From Enterococcus phoeniculicola ATCC BAA-412 (GTDB lineage Bacteria > Bacillota > Bacilli > Lactobacillales > Enterococcaceae), in NCBI RefSeq assembly GCF_000407505.1, contig NZ_ASWE01000008.1, positions 1 to 34,333 on the forward strand: 34,333 bases of DNA, read 5' to 3'. Below, piece after piece: positions 1 through 7,801 of the stretch. The first letter of the stretch is position 1. Each line of letters begins with the position of its first letter. The notes beneath the pieces were generated by a model. It was given only the letters and a program-made list of their open reading frames with translations, was not told the DNA's origin and ran no database searches. Position numbers and translations under genes: made by a program.

Positions 1-13
1 TTAAAGTTGTCAT

Positions 14-86
14 GGAGGTTTAGCTCAGCTGGGAGAGCATCTGCCTTACAAGCAGAGGGTCAGCGGTTCGAACCCGTTAACCTCCA
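14..86 (+). tRNA. tRNA-Val (anticodon TAC)
   Basis: The cloverleaf is complete: acceptor GGAGGTT pairs with AACCTCC and the discriminator is A. The anticodon arm TCTGC-CTTACAA-GCAGA puts TAC in the loop, reading GUA (valine). No CCA is encoded. This is the first gene of an eight-tRNA cluster of the kind that trails an rRNA operon in enterococci; the rRNA genes would lie upstream of the window. Confidence 0.95.
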
Positions 87-89
87 TAC

Positions 90-162
90 GAGCCGTTAGC
101 TCAGTTGGTAGAGCATCTGACTTTTAATCAGAGGGTCACAGGTTCGAGCCCTGTACGGCTCA
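90..162 (+). tRNA. tRNA-Lys (anticodon TTT)
   Basis: Acceptor GAGCCGT pairs with ACGGCTC. The anticodon arm TCTGA-CTTTTAA-TCAGA carries TTT (lysine). It starts only 3 nt after tRNA-Val, so the two are processed from one transcript. Confidence 0.95.
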
Positions 163-169
163 TATTTTT

Positions 170-251
170 GCGGGTGTGGCGGAATTGGCAGACGCACTAG
201 ATTTAGGATCTAGCGCCTTACGGCGTGGGGGTTCAAGTCCCTTCACCCGCA
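170..251 (+). tRNA. tRNA-Leu (anticodon TAG)
   Basis: This is a class II tRNA with a long variable arm (GCGCCTTACGGCGT). Acceptor GCGGGTG pairs with CACCCGC, and anticodon TAG decodes CUA leucine. It is one of two leucine isoacceptors in the cluster. Confidence 0.95.
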
Positions 252-264
252 TTAAGATACATAC

Positions 265-337
265 GCCGGCTTAGCTCAGTTGGTAGAGCATCTGATTTGT
301 AATCAGAGGGTCGAGGGTTCAAATCCTTTAGCCGGCA
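265..337 (+). tRNA. tRNA-Thr (anticodon TGT)
   Basis: Acceptor GCCGGCT pairs with AGCCGGC. The anticodon arm TCTGA-TTTGTAA-TCAGA carries TGT (threonine, ACA). Confidence 0.95.
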
Positions 338-348
338 TCAGAAATGAC

Positions 349-420
349 GCGGAAATAGCTCAGTGGTAGAGCACCACCTTGCCAAGGTGGGGGTCGCGGG
401 TTCGAACCCCGTTTTCCGCT
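349..420 (+). tRNA. tRNA-Gly (anticodon GCC)
   Basis: Acceptor GCGGAAA pairs with TTTCCGC and the discriminator is T. The anticodon arm CACCT-TGCCAAGGTG carries GCC (glycine, GGC/GGU). D and T arms are canonical. Confidence 0.95.
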
Positions 421-438
421 TTGCCAAAGAGCAATATC

Positions 439-524
439 GCCGGGGTGGCGGAACTGGCAGACGCACAGGACTTAAAATCCTGCGGTGAGTGATCACCGTA
501 CCGGTTCGATTCCGGTCCTCGGCA
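439..524 (+). tRNA. tRNA-Leu (anticodon TAA)
   Basis: This is an 86-nt class II tRNA with a long variable arm (CGGTGAGTGATCACCG). The anticodon arm CAGGA-CTTAAAA-TCCTG carries TAA (leucine, UUA). Confidence 0.95.
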
Positions 525-543
525 TAGTAATACAATTTCATAT

Positions 544-617
544 GCGCCCATAGCTCAATTGGATAGAGTGTTTGACTACGGATCAAAAGGTTAGGGGTTC
601 GACTCCTCTTGGGCGCG
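544..617 (+). tRNA. tRNA-Arg (anticodon ACG)
   Basis: Acceptor GCGCCCA pairs with TGGGCGC and the discriminator is G. The anticodon arm TTTGA-CTACGGA-TCAAA carries ACG. After A34-to-inosine editing it would read CGU, CGC and CGA. Confidence 0.95.
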
Positions 618-636
618 TAGGCTTTTTTTTTAATAA

Positions 637-710
637 CGGGAAGTAGCTCAGCTTGGTAGAGCACTTGGTTTGGGACCAAGGGGTCGCAGGTTCGAATCCT
701 GTCTTCCCGA
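637..710 (+). tRNA. tRNA-Pro (anticodon TGG)
   Basis: Acceptor CGGGAAG pairs with CTTCCCG. The anticodon arm CTTGG-TTTGGGA-CCAAG carries TGG (proline). It is the last tRNA before the cluster terminator. Bases 648-673 recur exactly at 953-978. Confidence 0.95.
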
Positions 711-715
711 TAGAT

Positions 716-755
716 AAAGCATTCGATTTGTTCATACTAATCGAATGCTTTTTTT
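716..755 (+). terminator. intrinsic terminator of the tRNA cluster
   Basis: A 12-bp perfect stem (AAAGCATTCGAT / ATCGAATGCTTT) is followed directly by a T run, 6 nt after tRNA-Pro. It ends the tRNA transcript. Confidence 0.9.
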
Positions 756-803
756 GCTGTACAATTTTGGCTCTTTAAGCAATGAAAGACAGTTGGTTTT
801 CGT

Positions 804-942
804 TTTTTTGTCAAATGGTGTTGTTTTTAAATTAATCCACAAAATTGAGAACATTTTGGTGTTCTCTTTTTTGTCTTCTAAATGAGCTCACAGAGACCTT
901 GTTGGACGTTGGACAAGAATCCGCAGGTGTAGGTGGCGAGCG
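804..942. mobile_element. ISL3-type insertion sequence end (remnant)
   Basis: TTTGTCAAATGGTGTTG and about 120 bp beyond it align with the end of the IS remnant at 27239-27380. The shared blocks are the TTGAGAA...GGTGTTCTCTTTTTTG region, CACAGAGAC and GACAAGA.TCCGCAG. Read on the minus strand, the inner part still gives RHLHLRILV, like the C-terminal residues of the transposase remnant at 27339. Only the end and a few codons survive. The family call rests on the paralogous copy. Confidence 0.55.
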
Positions 943-952
943 AGAAGCCGCT

Positions 953-978
953 TCAGCTTGGTAGAGCACTTGGTTTGG
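953..978 (+). pseudogene. tRNA-Pro fragment (26-bp duplicate)
   Basis: These 26 bases match tRNA-Pro positions 648-673 (D-loop side through the anticodon) exactly. The acceptor and T arms are missing, so it cannot be a functional tRNA. It follows the IS remnant directly. It is either a leftover of a duplicated cluster or an attachment-site scar of a lost element. From here to 1289 I see no gene. Confidence 0.75.
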
Positions 979-1289
979 AATCTGGTACAGAAGAGTTCTA
1001 GAATTCAGTTTTTATAGTTTAACGAACTCCAAAGCTGTCTTTTAAAGGTGGAACTATATCATGGAAAGTAAATTTGCTTAGTTAGAGGAATAGTATAAGT
1101 ACTTTTTTATTTAGTATCTATTCTATCCAGAATTCTTATAAGCAGATTTTATGAAATAGTTAGGAAAAGCGAGTATGATAAAAGAAAAGCTAGTCCTTTG
1201 TTTTTTGTAGGGAGAAACTCTATCTGGGAATTGAATTTAATAGATAAATTTTAAAAGTATGAGACCAATATATATGAGGAGGAAAGAAT

Positions 1290-1814
1290 ATGGCGACTGA
1301 AGAACAAGCTATTTTTGCTGGAGGATGTTTTTGGTGTATGGTGAAACCATTTGAAGAACAACCTGGAATCGTATCTGTTGTTTCTGGCTATACAGGAGGT
1401 CACGTAGCGAATCCGACATATGAACAGGTGACAACCGGTACAACAGGGCATACAGAGGCTGTAGAGATTACCTATGACCCTTCTATTATCTCGTATGATG
1501 AATTAGTAGAAATTTATTGGCAACAAACAGACCCAACAGATGCATTTGGTCAATTTGCAGATAGAGGAGATTCTTATCGACCTGTTATATTTTATAAAAC
1601 GGAACAACAAAAAGAGCATGCAGAAGCTTCAAAAAAGAGGCTACAAGAAAGTGGACGCTTCACTCAACCAATTGTCACCACTATTGAAGAAGCAAAACCA
1701 TTTTATCCAGCTGAAGACTACCATCAAGAGTACTACAGAAAAAATAAGTTGCACTATGAACGTTATAGAGAAGGCTCGGGACGTGCTAGTTTTCTTCGAA
1801 AAAATTGGAGATGA
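1290..1814 (+). CDS. msrA: peptide-methionine (S)-S-oxide reductase MsrA
   Basis: MsrA reduces methionine-S-sulfoxide in free or protein-bound form, repairing oxidative damage in the cytosol. The protein is 174 aa, normal for a stand-alone MsrA. The catalytic motif GGCFWC lies at residues 11-16 (Cys13 is the nucleophile), followed by SGYTGG near residue 32 and a C-terminal YHQEYYRKN block typical of the family. The start is supported by GAGGAGG 7-9 nt upstream of the ATG. No MsrB domain is fused. It is monocistronic, followed by a hairpin at 1874-1912. Confidence 0.95.
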   Translation: MATEEQAIFAGGCFWCMVKPFEEQPGIVSVVSGYTGGHVANPTYEQVTTGTTGHTEAVEITYDPSIISYDELVEIYWQQTDPTDAFGQFADRGDSYRPVIFYKTEQQKEHAEASKKRLQESGRFTQPIVTTIEEAKPFYPAEDYHQEYYRKNKLHYERYREGSGRASFLRKNWR

Positions 1815-1849
1815 GGTTAGGTGAGAGTGATTCTCTCTAAGAGCTAAGT

Positions 1850-1912
1850 GAGGTCGAAACAGAAGTGTTCAAGAGGGTGGAGCATAACTTAGGGAGTTAT
1901 GTCCCACCCTTG
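1850..1912 (+). repeat. enterococcal-type intergenic repeat with terminator hairpin
   Basis: The 21 bases at 1850-1870 recur in inverted orientation at 20424-20444 with two mismatches. The adjoining hairpin GGGTGGAGCATAAC...GTTATGTCCCACCC (1875-1909) resembles the GTGGATGGGACATAAC sequence at 20218. It lies after msrA and probably terminates it. From 1913 to 2121 I see nothing else. Confidence 0.6.
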
Positions 1913-2121
1913 TCTATTTCTTAAAAAATAGTGTGACAATATAATTTTGGTTTAGTTTTGAAAGAGCTGTATCGATTTCTATCGTTTATTAAGAATTGAA
2001 CGTTCAAAAATGCAGTTAAAATAGCTGATCTCAAACTCGCTCATTCCTATAAGTATAACTGTATGGCGAGTAGTTACGGAAACTAAAGAAGTACAGAAAG
2101 TCACGCTGATTATTATCCTTC

Positions 2122-2808
2122 TTAGATGAGCCATAACGTACAGAAAAGTCCCAGACTTAAAAAGGGAACAAAGGGGAGTTCAATCATCTTTTTATTGAAG
2201 AAAAAATGAATAAGCAGATACCCAATTAATCCAAATAAACTTGAAAAAAATAACCAATAGATAAATGACAAAGAAGGTAGGAGAATTCCCCAAGAAATAA
2301 TAATAAGATAATCTCCATGACCAAATTTTTCAAATAAAAAAGGTAAGCCAAAATTAATAATCAGCAGAGCGAAAAATAAAGGATAATTAAATGTTTTACC
2401 TAAATAAAACCAATAACTCCATAAGATTATGCTGGATAGATAGAATATTCTTGGTTCTACTAAGTAGTAAAAAATATCTGTAAGAGAGAGTAAGAAAGCC
2501 ATTGTTAGCCAAATCAATAAAAGATAGGTTTTATGTGTCCATGGCTGAAAGTAGAACCAAATGAAAATCATTCCATAGCCTATTTCAGAAATTAAGCAAA
2601 TAATTGGAATTTTTTGGTTACAGTAAGAACAACGGAATCGTTTATAAATTGCAGAGAAAATAGGAATAAGGTCCCAATAGTTTAATCGGTGTTTACAAGT
2701 TGTACATTGCGAGTGTGCAAACAAAAACGGTTTATTTATGGGCAGCCGTTCAGCGAGTACACAGAAAAATGAACCAAAACAACATCCAATTATAAAAAAT
2801 AAAATCAT
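2122..2808 (-). CDS. type 4 prepilin-like leader peptidase (A24 family, ComC/PilD-like)
   Basis: This membrane aspartyl protease cleaves and may N-methylate prepilins, in Gram-positives those of the competence pseudopilus. The protein is 228 aa and very hydrophobic, with about seven membrane segments. The N-terminal DiS_P_DiS-like part has GSFFCVLAERLP followed by paired cysteines (CTTC near residue 35 and CSYC near 60) that bind zinc. The two catalytic aspartates are in LTDIFYYLVE (about residue 110) and GHGDYLI (about 165). The start has AAAGGAG 6 nt upstream. It stands alone, convergent to msrA. The substrate pilins are not in the window. Confidence 0.88.
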   Translation of the reverse strand: MILFFIIGCCFGSFFCVLAERLPINKPFLFAHSQCTTCKHRLNYWDLIPIFSAIYKRFRCSYCNQKIPIICLISEIGYGMIFIWFYFQPWTHKTYLLLIWLTMAFLLSLTDIFYYLVEPRIFYLSSIILWSYWFYLGKTFNYPLFFALLIINFGLPFLFEKFGHGDYLIIISWGILLPSLSFIYWLFFSSLFGLIGYLLIHFFFNKKMIELPFVPFLSLGLFCTLWLI

Positions 2809-2935
2809 AGAGAGCTCCTTTCAATAGTTGTCAAAATTAGGATACGTAAAAAAGTGAGTCTATTTTTTTTATTTGGAATAAAAGTAAGAAAATAGGTGAT
2901 TGATTAACAAAAAGAAATGAGTATTTATGCTTAAA

Positions 2936-2950
2936 TTAGAATTATTCTAA
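2936..2950. promoter_or_regulatory. PerR/Fur-type operator upstream of dps
   Basis: TTAGAATTATTCTAA is a perfect 7-1-7 palindrome and extends to 10-1-10 (2933-2953). It differs from the PerR consensus TTATAATNATTATAA at one position in each half. It lies about 90 bp before the dps start, as expected for peroxide- or iron-responsive control. Which regulator binds is inferred from similarity and target. Confidence 0.65.
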
Positions 2951-3036
2951 TTTAGAAGGGAAAGTAGTGTACTTTTTTTCGATTTCGTACTATCATTTTA
3001 TATGTAAGGAAATTAAATGTATGGGAGGAATTATTT

Positions 3037-3528
3037 ATGAAATTTGAACAAACAAAAGAAGTATTGAATCAATTAGTTGCTGACTTGAGCCAGTTTTCAG
3101 TGGTGATTCACCAAACACACTGGTATATGCGTGGGCCAGAATTTTTAACATTACATCCATTAATGGACGATTACATGGACGAAATTAATGACCAATTAGA
3201 TGTTATTTCAGAACGTTTAATTACATTAGATGGTTCTCCATATTCTACATTACAAGAGTTTGCTGACCACACTGGAATTGAAGATGAAGTAGGAAACTGG
3301 GATCGTACAATTCCTGAACGTATGGAAAAATTAGTGGACGGATATCGCTATCTTGCTGATTTATATCAAAAAGGAATTGAAGTTTCTGGTGAAGAGGGCG
3401 ACGATTCAACACAAGATATCTTTATTTCAAATAAAACAGATATTGAAAAGAAAATCTGGATGTTGCAAGCAAAACTAGGAAAAGCACCTGGTATTGATGC
3501 AGATTCACGTGCAAAGAGCCGTAAGTAA
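3037..3528 (+). CDS. dps: Dps family DNA-protecting ferritin-like protein
   Basis: Dps forms a dodecamer that oxidizes and stores iron using H2O2, protecting DNA from Fenton chemistry. The protein is 163 aa. The ferroxidase signature is present: QTHWYMRGPEF (residues about 26-36) then LHPLMDDYMDEINDQLDVISER (39-60), with His, Asp and Glu ligands in the standard spacing. GGGAGGA lies 7 nt before the ATG. It is monogenic, bounded by a PerR-like box upstream and a long terminator downstream. Confidence 0.93.
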   Translation: MKFEQTKEVLNQLVADLSQFSVVIHQTHWYMRGPEFLTLHPLMDDYMDEINDQLDVISERLITLDGSPYSTLQEFADHTGIEDEVGNWDRTIPERMEKLVDGYRYLADLYQKGIEVSGEEGDDSTQDIFISNKTDIEKKIWMLQAKLGKAPGIDADSRAKSRK

Positions 3529-3534
3529 GAAAGC

Positions 3535-3579
3535 AAACTACCCTACAAAAGTCATTTGACTTTTGTAGGGTAGTTTTTT
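3535..3579. terminator. bidirectional terminator between dps and argH
   Basis: A 20-bp stem with a 2-nt loop ends in a T run on the plus strand and an A-rich start, so it can terminate both dps (+) and the convergent argH (-). The end of argH abuts it. Confidence 0.9.
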
Positions 3580-4954
3580 AATGCATACATTCATTTTTGG
3601 CACGAGCGATAGCAGCTGCTACCTGATCAAATCCAGTTCCACCAAAAGAATGTCTTCGCTGGATGGCTGTTTTTGAGGCTAATGTTCCATAAATATCCTC
3701 TTTTATCAAAGGAGTGATGGCCTGATATTCTTCCAACGGGACATCTTGTAAATAGATTCCTTTTTGTGTACAGCTTAACACTAATTTTCCAACAATTTCA
3801 TGTGCTTGCCTGAAGGGAATTCCTTTTGTTGCTAAGTAATCTGCTAGCTCAGTTGCATTTGAAAAATCTTTTTCGGTTGATTCTTCCATTCGTTGTGTAT
3901 TTAGCTTCATTGTCTCAATCATTCCTGCCATAATGTCTAAACTGGTTAGGATAGTGTGAGCTGTATCAAACATTCCTTCTTTATCTTCTTGTAAATCCTT
4001 ATTATATGCGAGAGGTAAGCCCTTCATCACTGTTAGTAGACCAAATAAATTCCCATAAACACGTCCGGTTTTTCCACGAATCAGCTCAGCCATATCAGGA
4101 TTTTTCTTTTGAGGCATAATGGAGCTTCCTGTTGAAAAAGTATCGGTCAGTTCAATAAATTGAAATTCATGACTACACCATAAAATCAGTTCTTCACAAA
4201 AACGTGACAAATGCATCATTAAAATTGAAGCATTACTAAGAAATTCCAAAATGAAATCTCGATCGCTTACACCATCTAGACTATTTTCATAAATGGAAGC
4301 AAACCCAAGTTCATCAGCCACATACTGGCGATCAATCGGAAAGGTGGTTCCAGCTAATGCTGCACTTCCTAAAGGAGAGATGTCTACTCGCTTGATACTT
4401 TCAGTAAAACGTTCCTGATCACGTGTCAGCATGCCATAATAGGCCATCATGTGGTGACCAAAAGAGATAGGCTGAGCATGCTGCAGGTGTGTATAGCCAG
4501 GCATAATGGTTTCAATAGTTTCTTCCGCTTTATGAACAAGTACTTGCCGAAATAAAGTGATTTTTTCAATCACTTCCTGAATAGTCTCTTTTAAATACAA
4601 ATGCATATCAGTCGCTACTTGGTCATTTCTACTACGGGCAGTATGAAGTTTTCCAGCAACAGGTCCAATCTCTTCATGCAAGTATTTTTCAATGTTTAAA
4701 TGAACATCCTCATTTTCAATAGAAAAAATGAGTTCACCATCAATCAGTTTTTTTTCAACAGCTTTTAAACCGGTAATGATTTGCTCGGCTTCTTCTTTAG
4801 ATATGATCGCTGTTTTAGCCAGCATTTTTACATGAGCTAAACTGCCAGTAATATCTTGTTTTGCTAATTTTTGGTCAAAAGGAATCGATGCGCCAAATGC
4901 ATCAATCCAAGCTTCGTTTTTTCCATCAAAACGACCGCCCCATAGTTTCGCCAT
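3578..4954 (-). CDS. argH: argininosuccinate lyase
   Basis: ArgH splits argininosuccinate into arginine and fumarate, the last step of arginine synthesis. The protein is 458 aa from MAKLWGGRF. An in-frame ATG six codons upstream exists, but GAGGTG 6 nt before this ATG favours the shorter form. The fumarase/aspartase-superfamily signature [12 protein letters not shown] is present (about residue 275-286), as are the substrate-site segment [12 protein letters not shown] (about 106-117) and HLQHAQP (about 155). It follows argG on the same strand after a 300-nt leader that ends in a hairpin, so its expression may be controlled separately. Confidence 0.95.
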   Translation of the reverse strand: MAKLWGGRFDGKNEAWIDAFGASIPFDQKLAKQDITGSLAHVKMLAKTAIISKEEAEQIITGLKAVEKKLIDGELIFSIENEDVHLNIEKYLHEEIGPVAGKLHTARSRNDQVATDMHLYLKETIQEVIEKITLFRQVLVHKAEETIETIMPGYTHLQHAQPISFGHHMMAYYGMLTRDQERFTESIKRVDISPLGSAALAGTTFPIDRQYVADELGFASIYENSLDGVSDRDFILEFLSNASILMMHLSRFCEELILWCSHEFQFIELTDTFSTGSSIMPQKKNPDMAELIRGKTGRVYGNLFGLLTVMKGLPLAYNKDLQEDKEGMFDTAHTILTSLDIMAGMIETMKLNTQRMEESTEKDFSNATELADYLATKGIPFRQAHEIVGKLVLSCTQKGIYLQDVPLEEYQAITPLIKEDIYGTLASKTAIQRRHSFGGTGFDQVAAAIARAKNECMH

Positions 4955-4984
4955 ATTTTTCACCTCATACACGTTATTTAAAAA

Positions 4985-5220
4985 GAAAGAGACGGACGTA
5001 TTTCTACGTTCCAGCCTCTCATCAATCCTGTTTCATCTCCTACCAAGAGCCCCATATAGGGGAAAGCGGATTGCAGGTAACAATTAATTTTTCCCGAAAA
5101 ATTTGTACTCGCCTTTTTTCAAAGTGCATCCGCAGTTATTATTGAAAATTGCTGGTCTCTTTCATTTCTCCCGCAAGAGGAAAAGAAACACACCAATGAA
5201 CAATCTAAAGAAACTAATGA
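4985..5220 (-). promoter_or_regulatory. structured leader / possible attenuator upstream of argH (T-box-like?)
   Basis: About 240 nt of non-coding minus-strand sequence separates argG from argH. Just before argH (minus strand) it contains AGAGGCTGGAACGTA-GAAA-TACGTCCGTCTCT followed by TTTCTTTTT, a terminator-like hairpin. Upstream are complementary segments CTGCGGAT / ATCCGC and a GGGGCTCTT that could pair with the AGAGGC arm as an alternative fold. The UGGAAC...CGUCC arrangement resembles a T-box terminator arm, but the canonical ACCGCG is not present. Attenuation is likely; the T-box class is uncertain. Confidence 0.4.
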
Positions 5221-5260
5221 ATATGAATAAACACCATTTCTAAACAGGTTATTCGCTTGT

Positions 5261-6478
5261 TTAGACTTTTGTTAATCGATCGTTGGTTACTTTTGTTTGA
5301 ACTTCAGCATGTACTTTTGATGGAAGTCCCCATAATTTTATGAAGCCAACTGCTGCATCTTGATCAAATGTATCTGCAGAAGTATAAGTAGCTAGCTGTT
5401 CGTTGTATAGACTATTGTCTGATTTTCTTCCTTCAACAATGACGTTCCCTTTAAATAATTTCACACGAATGACACCATTTACATAAGCTTGAGTAGATTT
5501 TAAGAATGAAATCAACGCATCTGTTAAAGGATTAAACCAGAGTCCGTCATAAATTACTTGGCTTAGTTGCTGTTCAATGGTTGGCTTGAAATGGGCAAGC
5601 TCACGTACAAAGGTTAAATCCTCAAGTTCTTTATGAGCATTCATCAAAACAATTGCCCCAGGACACTCATAGACCTCTCTAGATTTAATACCAACTAGAC
5701 GATTTTCAACATGGTCGATTCGCCCAATTCCGTGTTTGCCAGCAACCGTATTTAAAGTAAGAATTAATTCAGATAGAGGAAGCTCTTCTCCATCTAATGA
5801 GACAGGCACACCTTTTTCAAAAGTAATCTCTATAATATCTGGTATATCGGGAGTGTCTTCAAGTTCCGCCGTAAGTGTGTAAGCACCTGTTGGAGGCGTC
5901 GCCCAAGGATCTTCTAAAACACCACACTCACACGCACGTCCCCATAAGTTTTGATCAATTGAGTAAGGATTGTCTAGGTCAGCCGGAATAGGCACACCTT
6001 TTTCTTGTGCATAGGCAATCTCTTCTTCACGTGACCATTTCCATTCACGAACAGGTGCGATGACAGTTAGTTCTGGTGCAAGAGCGCTAATAGCTACTTC
6101 AAAACGAACTTGATCGTTGCCTTTTCCCGTGCAACCATGTGCAATCGTTGTAGCTCCTGTTTCATGTGCTAATTCGACTAATTTTTTTGCAATTAGTGGG
6201 CGCGATAACGCTGAAACAAGCGGATAAGACTGCTCATAAAATGTATGACCTTGTAAAGCAATCAAAGCAAACTCTTGAGCAAATTCTTCTTTTGCATCAA
6301 TTGCGTAAGAAGCGGATGCACCTACTTTCAATGCCTTATCTTTGATAAATTGTGTATCTTTTCCTTCACCAATGTCTAAACAGCAAGCAATAACGTCGTA
6401 TCCTTCATCAACCAACCACTTTACTGCAACAGAGGTATCGAGTCCTCCAGAATAGGCTAAAATAACTTTTTCCTTCAT
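5261..6478 (-). CDS. argG: argininosuccinate synthase
   Basis: ArgG joins citrulline and aspartate with ATP to make argininosuccinate. The protein is 405 aa, full length. The P-loop-like ATP motif [15 protein letters not shown] is at residues 8-22 and the ATP/citrulline site [13 protein letters not shown] at about 115-127. [12 protein letters not shown] (about 172-183) is typical of ArgG. GGGGAG lies upstream of the ATG. A strong promoter (6535-6563) and ArgR-box-like sequence lie upstream. It heads the argG-argH unit. Confidence 0.96.
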   Translation of the reverse strand: MKEKVILAYSGGLDTSVAVKWLVDEGYDVIACCLDIGEGKDTQFIKDKALKVGASASYAIDAKEEFAQEFALIALQGHTFYEQSYPLVSALSRPLIAKKLVELAHETGATTIAHGCTGKGNDQVRFEVAISALAPELTVIAPVREWKWSREEEIAYAQEKGVPIPADLDNPYSIDQNLWGRACECGVLEDPWATPPTGAYTLTAELEDTPDIPDIIEITFEKGVPVSLDGEELPLSELILTLNTVAGKHGIGRIDHVENRLVGIKSREVYECPGAIVLMNAHKELEDLTFVRELAHFKPTIEQQLSQVIYDGLWFNPLTDALISFLKSTQAYVNGVIRVKLFKGNVIVEGRKSDNSLYNEQLATYTSADTFDQDAAVGFIKLWGLPSKVHAEVQTKVTNDRLTKV

Positions 6479-6534
6479 TTTATTCTCCCCTTAACCATCA
6501 ATCATTTATTTTCCTGAAAAAAATTGTTGGATTC

Positions 6535-6563
6535 ATCATATCACCTATAAATACAAATGACAA
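6535..6563 (-). promoter_or_regulatory. argG promoter
   Basis: On the minus strand TTGTCA, a 17-nt spacer and TATGAT form a good sigma-A promoter, with the start point about 50 nt before the argG ATG. Confidence 0.7.
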
Positions 6564-6574
6564 TACTTTTTGTT

Positions 6575-6660
6575 AATAAATATGCAATATTTTTATAAAT
6601 AAGAACAAAATATACATAAAATGATGAATATTCGGATTTTTTATTCATATAAATAGAATA
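6575..6660 (-). promoter_or_regulatory. possible ArgR operator region
   Basis: AT-rich dyads lie just upstream of the argG promoter. On the minus strand TATGAATAAAAAATCCG is followed by GAATATTCATC, then TTATGTATATTTTG and TTGCATATTTATT. They resemble ARG-box halves (TGAAT...ATTCA). The position fits repression by arginine, but no single match is perfect. Confidence 0.35.
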
Positions 6661-6740
6661 GAGAGGTAAAAATAATTCGCAATAAATAGAAAAGGAAGTC
6701 ATAAGAAGTAAAAAATTTTCCGAAAGGCAGTGAAAACGCA

Positions 6741-6769
6741 TTGACATAAGGCTTTTTTGAAGGTATTAT
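6741..6769 (+). promoter_or_regulatory. rplM-rpsI promoter
   Basis: A consensus TTGACA at 6741-6746, a 17-nt spacer and TATTAT at 6764-6769 form a strong sigma-A promoter for the ribosomal protein operon. Confidence 0.85.
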
Positions 6770-6784
6770 GTTAAATGGTATTGT

Positions 6785-6850
6785 TTGCCCCACAAAGAGC
6801 CCCGGAAACTCGAAGTGTATGTCAAACATCAGAAACTTAAATTGGAGGAA
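6785..6850 (+). ncRNA. probable L13 ribosomal-protein leader
   Basis: The rplM 5' UTR contains GCCCCACAAAGAGCCCCGG AAACTCGAAG and ends in the GGAGG of rplM. Its size and position fit the autoregulatory L13 leader known upstream of rplM in Firmicutes. The identification rests on position and general resemblance and has not been checked by a covariance model. Confidence 0.45.
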
Positions 6851-6856
6851 AATATC

Positions 6857-7300
6857 GTGCGTACAACATATATGGCCAAAGCAGGCGAAGTAGAACGTAA
6901 ATGGTACGTAGTAGACGCAACAGATGTTCCTATGGGACGTCTTTCAGCAGTTGTTGCATCTGTACTACGTGGTAAAAATAAACCAACATTCACACCTCAT
7001 GTGGATACTGGAGATTTCGTAATCGTAATTAATGCAGATAAAGTAAAATTAACAGGGAACAAAGCAAGCGATAAGATTTACTATCGTCACAGTAACTACC
7101 CAGGCGGATTGAAATCAGTATCTGCTGGAGAATTACGTGCTAACAATTCTCGTCGTTTAATCGAAACTTCTGTAAAAGGAATGCTTCCTAAAAATACTTT
7201 AGGCCGCAAACAACTTACAAAATTAAACGTGTACGGTGGAGCAGAGCATCCACATGCTGCACAACAACCAGAAGTCTTAGACATTACAAACTTAATCTAA
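6857..7300 (+). CDS. rplM: 50S ribosomal protein L13
   Basis: L13 is an early-assembly protein of the large ribosomal subunit. The GTG start at 6857 ([21 protein letters not shown]) has TTGGAGG 8 nt upstream and gives 147 aa, the usual length. A longer in-frame reading from 6785 would only translate the leader. The family signature is seen in the [11 protein letters not shown] segment and the [14 protein letters not shown]-terminus. It is cotranscribed with rpsI 15 nt downstream. Confidence 0.97.
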   Translation: MRTTYMAKAGEVERKWYVVDATDVPMGRLSAVVASVLRGKNKPTFTPHVDTGDFVIVINADKVKLTGNKASDKIYYRHSNYPGGLKSVSAGELRANNSRRLIETSVKGMLPKNTLGRKQLTKLNVYGGAEHPHAAQQPEVLDITNLI

Positions 7301-7315
7301 TAGGAGGGAATTTCA

Positions 7316-7708
7316 TTGGCACAAGTTCAATATATCGGCACAGGCCGTCGTAAAAATGCAGTTGCTCGCGTACGTTTAGTACCAGGAACTGGTAAAGTTA
7401 CTGTAAATAAAAAAGATGTTGAAGAATACATCCCACACGCTGATTTGCGTGAAGTTATCAACCAACCTTTCGGAGTTACTGAAACAAAAGGCGCATATGA
7501 CGTATTTGTTAACGTAAACGGTGGAGGCTACGCTGGACAATCAGGAGCTATCCGTCACGGTATCGCTCGTGCATTGTTAGAAGTAGATCCAGACTTCCGT
7601 CTAGCTCTAAAACGTGCTGGCTTGCTTACACGTGATGCACGTATGGTAGAACGTAAGAAACCAGGTTTGAAAAAGGCAAGAAAAGCAAGCCAATTTTCAA
7701 AACGTTAA
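7316..7708 (+). CDS. rpsI: 30S ribosomal protein S9 (3' end probably supplied by an integrated element)
   Basis: S9 contacts P-site tRNA through its C-terminal SKR tail. The protein is 130 aa from a TTG start with AGGAGG 8 nt upstream, and is intact, ending [11 protein letters not shown]. The last 16 codons differ in style from the rest: the gene uses CGT for arginine elsewhere but AGA here. A second copy of the same 16 codons, differing at seven synonymous positions, lies at 19690-19740. This is a 3'-end integration site, and the element has reconstituted the gene without changing the protein. Confidence 0.97.
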   Translation: MAQVQYIGTGRRKNAVARVRLVPGTGKVTVNKKDVEEYIPHADLREVINQPFGVTETKGAYDVFVNVNGGGYAGQSGAIRHGIARALLEVDPDFRLALKRAGLLTRDARMVERKKPGLKKARKASQFSKR

Positions 7709-7710
7709 TC
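7658..7710 (+). repeat. left attachment site (attL) of the rpsI element
   Basis: The segment matches 19690-19742. AAACCAGGT and the final 17 bases TTTTCAAAACGTTAATC are identical, and the intervening codons differ only synonymously. Crossover is in one of the two identical blocks. The atypical AGA and AGC codons on this side favour the first block, with the tail coming from the element. The spacing between copies is 12,032 bp either way. Confidence 0.85.
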
Positions 7711-7732
7711 CCTTGCTACAAGTGGATTTTAC

Positions 7733-7766
7733 AAGACTCTCAGATTTTTCTGGGAGTCTTTTTTTA
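7733..7766 (+). terminator. rpsI terminator carried by the element
   Basis: AAGACTCTCAG-ATTTTT-CTGGGAGTCTT is followed by a T run, 25 nt after rpsI. It replaces the displaced native terminator at 19765-19800 and also faces the convergent integrase. Confidence 0.85.
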
Positions 7767-7770
7767 ATAA

Positions 7771-7801
7771 TCCCCACCAAAATCCCCACCTATTCCCCAC
7801 C
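7771..7801 (+). repeat. three TCCCCACC repeats, possible integrase arm sites
   Basis: TCCCCACC occurs at 7771-7778, 7783-7790 and 7794-7801, spaced 12 and 11 bp (about one helical turn), between attL and the integrase coding end. The arrangement is like arm-type binding sites of lambda/Tn916-type integrases; the role is inferred. Confidence 0.5.

Noticed and set aside
338-679. 113-codon minus-strand reading frame
   Set aside because: It runs antisense through four tRNA genes; tRNA sequence explains it fully.
1540-1824. 94-codon plus-strand frame
   Set aside because: It overlaps msrA in another frame and has no ribosome site or domain.
4861-5145. 94-codon plus-strand frame across the argH start
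   Set aside because: It covers the antisense of argH and its structured leader; codons are atypical and no start signal is present.
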